DNA of 64,000 nt, taken from NCBI RefSeq assembly GCF_009695745.1, contig NZ_VUNH01000010.1, forward strand, positions 1 through 64,000. Reading direction: 5' to 3'. The notes under the pieces were generated by a model, which was given only the letters and a program-made list of their open reading frames with translations, did no database searches and was not told where the DNA came from. A program made the position numbers and the translations under genes. Of this stretch, positions 59,886-64,000 are shown in pieces. The stretch is from Pyramidobacter porci. Lineage in GTDB: Bacteria; Synergistota; Synergistia; Synergistales; Dethiosulfovibrionaceae. Position 1 is the stretch's first letter. Each line of letters opens with the position of its first letter.

Positions 59886-61763
59886 TCACGCTGCAACGGC
59901 TTTCTTACTCAGAGTCTTTTCAACAAAATACAGGAAAACTCCGATTACAAGGCCAATCACCGAGCTGATAGTTTCAGGCGCAATCAGCATTGCACCGGCA
60001 ACAATCCAAATGACGCGGCGTAAAACTGACACGCGAGAGAGGAAATATCCCTGAAGGCCGACCGTCATGCAGAATACGCCGGCAACGCAGAAAAAGACAG
60101 CAAGTCCAATCTCCCACAAAGAGCCGATCATTACGAGCGCAGGCTGGAAAACCATGCAGAATGCGATTAAGAACGCAGGCAGCCCCATCCACCATGCGGC
60201 GTACCCAATGCGCGCCGACGAAGCTCTTGCAATCGGAGCGGCAGCAAATGCGGCCATAGCCACAGGTGGAGTAATCGCCGACATCGATCCAAAGAACAGA
60301 ACGAACAAATGCGCCGCAACGGGAGGCACGCCTAAAGAGACAATAGCAGGCGCTCCGAGGATCGCTAAGATAATGTAGCAAGCTGACGCGGGAAGGCCCA
60401 TACCCATAATGATGGAACACAGCATAACAAGGATCAGCAAAAGCCACAGTCTCCCGCCCGCAAGAGCAACAAGAATATTCGCGAGTTTGAGAATTAAGCC
60501 CGAGGTCTGAAGCGCAAGCAGAATCAATCCGGCACAAGAGCACGCCATAATTACCGTCATAGAACTGCGAGCTGTTTTTACAAGGATTGTAAGCCAATCT
60601 TCAGCAAGAACTTTCCGCAGTTCTTTCTTTGTAAGAGACAAAACGATCAGCAAACAGCAACAGTAGAAACAAGCCTTATCAGCCGGATACTGAAGAACTC
60701 CCAATACATAAACCAAAAGGACAAGCGGCGTAATGTAAATGAAACCGCTTTTTTTTATAACATCCTTAAACTTGGGGATCTCATTCTCAGGCAGCCCATG
60801 CATATTCAGCGACGCTGCGCGAAAATCCACACAGAGATAAAGCGCCAGATAATAGAGAATCGCGGGAATTGCAGCCGCTTTACAGACATCCCAATAAGGA
60901 ATTCCCAGAATATCGGCCATAATGAACGCAGCTGCGCCCATAACAGGAGGCATGATAAGGCCGCCAGTTGAAGCCACTGCAGAGACGGCTCCTGCAAAAA
61001 CGGGAGTATATCCGACTTCCTGCATCAAGGGAATCGTTATCGTTCCGGTTGCAACGACGTTAGCCACGGCGCTGCCGCTGATAGATCCAAATAAAGCGCT
61101 GCCGAAAATGGAAACTTTCGCGGGACCACCTCTCACTCTGCCAAATCCGCTATTCGCCAAGTCGAGGAAGAATGCTCCTCCGCCTAAAGAGTCAAGCAGT
61201 TGCCCAAACAGAAGGAAAATAAAAACCTGATTTGTAGAAACTCCTAAAATGCTGCTGAAAATTCCTTCCGTTCCCATATATCCCATCGAAATTAACTGAG
61301 AAAACCTTACACCAGGATGACGGAACATAGCGATGGGAACGTACTTTCCAAAATAGGCATAGGCAAGGAAAAAGATCGCTATTAATGGCATCGCAACCCC
61401 TGTGACCTTACGGGTTCCAAAGAGAACTAACAAAATAAGCGTCGTTCCAAAAACAAAGTCTTCCGTCTCAGGGAAAGTTAAACGCATTGGCTCCGCCATA
61501 TCAAGCCACTGCCACGTTACGTTAAAACACACTGCAAGAGACACAACAGCAAGAATTATCCCAAGCAATAAAACTAAATTTTGATACTCGGGTTTCTTTG
61601 CCTTCGATTTTACAAGAAAAACAAGAGCCAGTCCCAAGCCAAGATGAATGCTTCTTTGCTGCATACCAGGAAAGGGCATTGTAGCAGCCGTATAAATCTG
61701 GAATAGAGTTAGAACCGCACCTACAAGGAGAATCAGTTTATCGCTCAATTTCTTTAATGACAT
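59886..61763 (-). CDS. TRAP transporter 4TM/12TM fusion permease
   Basis: A 625-residue membrane protein with about 16 helices. The first 170 residues correspond to the small DctQ-type part, and the rest is a DctM-type permease with TNQVFIFLLFGQLLDSLGGGAFFLDLA, GSISGSAVANVVATGTITIPLM and GMGLPASACYIILAILGAPAI. Fusions of this type normally use a TAXI-type binding protein; none is in the window. It follows tctA by 123 bp in the same direction. The substrate is probably a carboxylate, as suggested by the neighbours. Confidence 0.92.
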   Translation of the reverse strand: MSLKKLSDKLILLVGAVLTLFQIYTAATMPFPGMQQRSIHLGLGLALVFLVKSKAKKPEYQNLVLLLGIILAVVSLAVCFNVTWQWLDMAEPMRLTFPETEDFVFGTTLILLVLFGTRKVTGVAMPLIAIFFLAYAYFGKYVPIAMFRHPGVRFSQLISMGYMGTEGIFSSILGVSTNQVFIFLLFGQLLDSLGGGAFFLDLANSGFGRVRGGPAKVSIFGSALFGSISGSAVANVVATGTITIPLMQEVGYTPVFAGAVSAVASTGGLIMPPVMGAAAFIMADILGIPYWDVCKAAAIPAILYYLALYLCVDFRAASLNMHGLPENEIPKFKDVIKKSGFIYITPLVLLVYVLGVLQYPADKACFYCCCLLIVLSLTKKELRKVLAEDWLTILVKTARSSMTVIMACSCAGLILLALQTSGLILKLANILVALAGGRLWLLLILVMLCSIIMGMGLPASACYIILAILGAPAIVSLGVPPVAAHLFVLFFGSMSAITPPVAMAAFAAAPIARASSARIGYAAWWMGLPAFLIAFCMVFQPALVMIGSLWEIGLAVFFCVAGVFCMTVGLQGYFLSRVSVLRRVIWIVAGAMLIAPETISSVIGLVIGVFLYFVEKTLSKKAVAA

Positions 61764-61886
61764 GTCACTCGCCTCCTTGTTTCCTTATTCATCTTTTACG
61801 ATTGACATAAAAGCGAGCAAAAACGATCGCTGCCGTTTTATTAAAACAACTTTTCTGCCCGCTCAACTACATTTTCTTCTGCGCCT

Positions 61887-63407
61887 TTACGCCGCCTTGC
61901 GCTGTTTGAAGAACTCTCTCGTCCTCTGCACAAGCGGCCAGATCAGGAAAATCGCGGAGAGGATTAGCAGGATCAGACTGATCGGGCGCTCAACGAACAC
62001 TGCCAGCGAACCGTCAGCATAAACCATGCTCGACATCCAGTTGTTCTCCATCATGCCCCCGAGGATCGTTGAAAGGATCAGCGGCGCTTGGGGCAGGCCG
62101 AACTTCCAGAACAGATAACCGATCACGCCAAAGAAGATCATGACGCCGATATGGAACGGGTTGTTCTGATACGCAAATGCTCCCGTGACGCACAGAACAA
62201 GGACGCCGGCGGCAAGAATCTGCGGATTCAGCTTTAACACCTTCGTCGCAACGTGTTTGCAGAACTGAAGGCTCATCGGCAGCATAATAAGATTGGCAAG
62301 AATGAAGCCCACGATGATCATGTAGCCCATATCGGCGTGTTCGCCAAAAAGCTCTGGCCCCGTTTGAAGACCCTGAATCGTTAAAGCGCCAAGGAACAGC
62401 GCTGAGGTTCCGTTGCCGGGAATTCCCAGCGAAAGTAGGGGCACCATCGAGCTGGCCACGACGGCGTTGTTCGCCGATTCAGGAGCCGCGACGCCTTCGG
62501 GCACGCCCGTGCCGAACGGAAGGTCGGGACGCGATTTTTTCGCCTGATCGTAGGCAAGGAAAATCGCCATCGTCATTCCGGCCCCGGGAATGACGCCGAG
62601 GATATTCCCGATCGCGCTTGACCTGAGCCACGTGGGAAACAGGTGTTTGCACATTGCCCACGAAGGAACCGCGATTTTATCGTCTGTCACCGATTTTGCG
62701 GCTTCCAAAGCAATCGCCGCTTCGGACTTTCCTTTGCCGACGGCATCGCAGATCTTCAGGATCGAGAAAATCCCAAACAGCCCGATCATTCTGGGGATCA
62801 GAGGAATCCCGTCAAGCAGTGACGCATAGCCGAACGTATATCGGTCAAGCCCTGTCATGGGGCTCATGCCGATGCAGGCAAGCCAAAGGCCCAACGTCAT
62901 CGATAGGAAGTTTTTCGCGATGTCTTTGCCTGCCATGCCGATAACGGTACTCATACCGAGAATGGCCAGCATAAAATATTCGGGAGGGCCAAAACGCAGC
63001 GCGAACGAGGCGAGGATCGGGGCAAAAAGCAGAAGGACAATGGCGGAGCTGATCCCGCCAAAGAACGAGCTGAACATGCAAAGGCTCAAAGCCCGTTTGC
63101 TGTATCCCTTCAGCGTCATCGGATACCCGTCCCATGCCGTTACCATTGCGGAAGCTGTGCCGGGAATCTCAAGCAGAACGGCGGGGATTGAACCACCGCA
63201 GGCCGAAGCCGTGTAAATGCCGACCAAAAGCGACAGGGCGACATGAGGATCCATTCCGAACGTTATCGGGATCAACACGGCGATGGTAATGCTGTCGTTT
63301 AATCCCGGCAGAGCGCCGACAACCAATCCGAGCGCAGTTCCTCCGATAAGAGCGAGGAGCACAAGCGGATTAAAAAACTGCTCTAACCCGAGCATTATAT
63401 TTTCCAT
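61887..63407 (-). CDS. tctA: Tripartite tricarboxylate transporter permease TctA
   Basis: A 506-residue permease with about twelve helices. Hallmarks are GTALGLVVGALPGLNDSITIAVLIPITFGMDP at the start, GGSIPAVLLEIPGTASAMVTAWDGYPM near residue 75, and GVPEGVAAPESANNAVVASSMVPLLSLGIPGNGTSA near 310, all typical of TctA. AAGGGAG precedes the ATG. It works with TctB and an extracytoplasmic TctC binding protein to import citrate-like or other carboxylates. Confidence 0.94.
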   Translation of the reverse strand: MENIMLGLEQFFNPLVLLALIGGTALGLVVGALPGLNDSITIAVLIPITFGMDPHVALSLLVGIYTASACGGSIPAVLLEIPGTASAMVTAWDGYPMTLKGYSKRALSLCMFSSFFGGISSAIVLLLFAPILASFALRFGPPEYFMLAILGMSTVIGMAGKDIAKNFLSMTLGLWLACIGMSPMTGLDRYTFGYASLLDGIPLIPRMIGLFGIFSILKICDAVGKGKSEAAIALEAAKSVTDDKIAVPSWAMCKHLFPTWLRSSAIGNILGVIPGAGMTMAIFLAYDQAKKSRPDLPFGTGVPEGVAAPESANNAVVASSMVPLLSLGIPGNGTSALFLGALTIQGLQTGPELFGEHADMGYMIIVGFILANLIMLPMSLQFCKHVATKVLKLNPQILAAGVLVLCVTGAFAYQNNPFHIGVMIFFGVIGYLFWKFGLPQAPLILSTILGGMMENNWMSSMVYADGSLAVFVERPISLILLILSAIFLIWPLVQRTREFFKQRKAA

Positions 63408-63489
63408 AAAATTTCTCCCTTACAGTTCAAACCGCGCTGAGATGCGCGTTAAGAGAAGGTTTCGGGCGCAAGGCCCGAAACCTCTTTTG

Positions 63490-63927
63490 TTAAAATTCAA
63501 AGAAAAGCATTGGCAGCGGAACGTTCAAAAGCACCTTGAACACGAAGAAGACCACTGCAGTAATGCTCACGGCCGAGATGAGGACAACGCCCCATCTTCT
63601 GTAGCCCAGCGTCACCATCGTGTAAATCGCGAGCACTGTCGTATCGATCACATAGCCTATTTTTTTAAGCATGAACACATAAAGCGACATGACCGCGACG
63701 GCTTCGATAACCTTCCACACGTTGCTGTTTTTGAATTTATTCACATGCTCAGATTTCGTAAGATCGAAATAAAGCTGAAACAGCGCAACACTTAACTGAA
63801 AGCCGCCCACCATCAAAGGGAACGTTCCTTCTTCAGAACCCATCTGATAAGCAGTAACTACGATCCAAATGCTGAAGATCACAAAAAAAACAGGCATTAT
63901 GAGGTTGATTGCTTTTTCCTTGCTCAA
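63490..63927 (-). CDS. tctB: Tripartite tricarboxylate transporter small subunit TctB
   Basis: A 145-residue membrane protein with four hydrophobic segments (from LIMPVFFVIFSIWIVVTAYQ to SAVSITAVVFFVFKVLLNVPLP), matching the size and layout of TctB. The segment GTFPLMVGGFQLSVALFQL after the first helix is typical. It starts with TTG at 63927 behind GAGGGGGAA. It lies between tctA and the presumed tctC. Confidence 0.88.
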   Translation of the reverse strand: MSKEKAINLIMPVFFVIFSIWIVVTAYQMGSEEGTFPLMVGGFQLSVALFQLYFDLTKSEHVNKFKNSNVWKVIEAVAVMSLYVFMLKKIGYVIDTTVLAIYTMVTLGYRRWGVVLISAVSITAVVFFVFKVLLNVPLPMLFFEF

Positions 63928-63961
63928 AAAAAATTCCCCCTCTGACAGTCAGCTTTCGGTT

Positions 63962-64000
63962 TTACTGTTTCTTGGTCAGCACGGGCTTTAAAGCTTTGAT
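63962..64000 (-). CDS. tctC: Probable TctC-type binding protein, C-terminal fragment
   Basis: The last 12 codons of a leftward gene (IKALKPVLTKKQ, stop at 63964-63962) are visible; the rest lies beyond the window. The call as tctC rests on gene order (tctC-tctB-tctA) and on the short basic C-terminus; sequence evidence is slight. Confidence 0.45.
   Translation of the reverse strand: MKALKPVLTKKQ

Noticed and set aside
1-64000. CRISPR arrays, rRNA, tRNA, prophage or transposase genes
   Set aside because: None seen on either strand. The repeats found are palindromic intergenic elements, tandem heptads or the single 139-bp duplication.

Overview
The window looks like chromosomal DNA of a diderm, anaerobic, amino-acid-fermenting bacterium, most probably of the phylum Synergistota (Pyramidobacter- or Jonquetella-like). 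This is inferred from gene content: a selenocysteine-containing GrdA, branched-chain and polar amino acid ABC importers, four M20 amidohydrolases, tripartite carboxylate transporters, a SecB-like chaperone, an OmpH/Skp-type gene and a trimeric autotransporter, all in GC-rich DNA (0-54 kb) with many GTG and TTG starts. No rRNA, tRNA, CRISPR array, phage or transposase gene was recognised. Three perfect 16-bp parS palindromes about 10 kb apart (16605, 26446, 36939) and mnmE next to the third suggest that the window lies near the replication origin.

Layout. 0-7 kb: the N-terminus of glyA, a MATE exporter and a complete liv operon (livJHMGF). 7-11.2 kb: grdA with an in-frame UGA at codon 44, secB, a small membrane protein and a secreted ankyrin-repeat protein. 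11.4-18.1 kb: a leftward lysine/diaminopimelate block (asd, dapA, dapB, dapH, lysC, M20 deacetylase) behind a T-box leader with two antiterminator/terminator modules. 18.1-24.8 kb: a second MATE exporter, a dicarboxylate symporter, an AbgB-like hydrolase, a DUF362 ferredoxin-like protein and an Asp/Glu racemase. 24.9-29.3 kb: cobalamin nucleotide-loop assembly genes (cobT, a Cys-rich protein, cobU, cobS, cobC, cbiB), with cobD at 34.9 kb. 29.4-34.7 kb: a nitrate/taurine-type ABC importer and a polar amino acid ABC importer. 35.9-38.4 kb: pcp and mnmE.

38.6-41.4 kb holds what looks like a classical Trp attenuator: promoter, 37-codon leader with tandem Trp codons, alternative pairing segments and terminator, ahead of an unassigned membrane protein and an M20 hydrolase. 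41.5-47.5 kb holds a VTT-domain protein, a J-like-domain membrane protein, another M20 hydrolase, a GNAT protein, and a LysR/amidohydrolase pair. 47.7-51.6 kb is an adhesin locus: a broken OmpH gene and a trimeric autotransporter whose candidate promoter carries a run of ten G residues in its spacer. It is bracketed by a 139-bp near-perfect direct repeat derived from the amidohydrolase gene.

From 54.0 kb to the end the DNA is visibly less GC-rich. It carries a catabolic cluster: two MmgE/PrpD proteins around a LeuC/LeuD-type dehydratase, a LysR regulator, a TRAP 4TM/12TM fusion permease and a tctCBA system (tctC cut by the window end). With the aconitase-like hydratase at its left edge this reads as uptake and hydration/dehydration of a di- or tricarboxylate; the substrate is unknown. 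Two dispersed palindromic repeat families also occur between genes.
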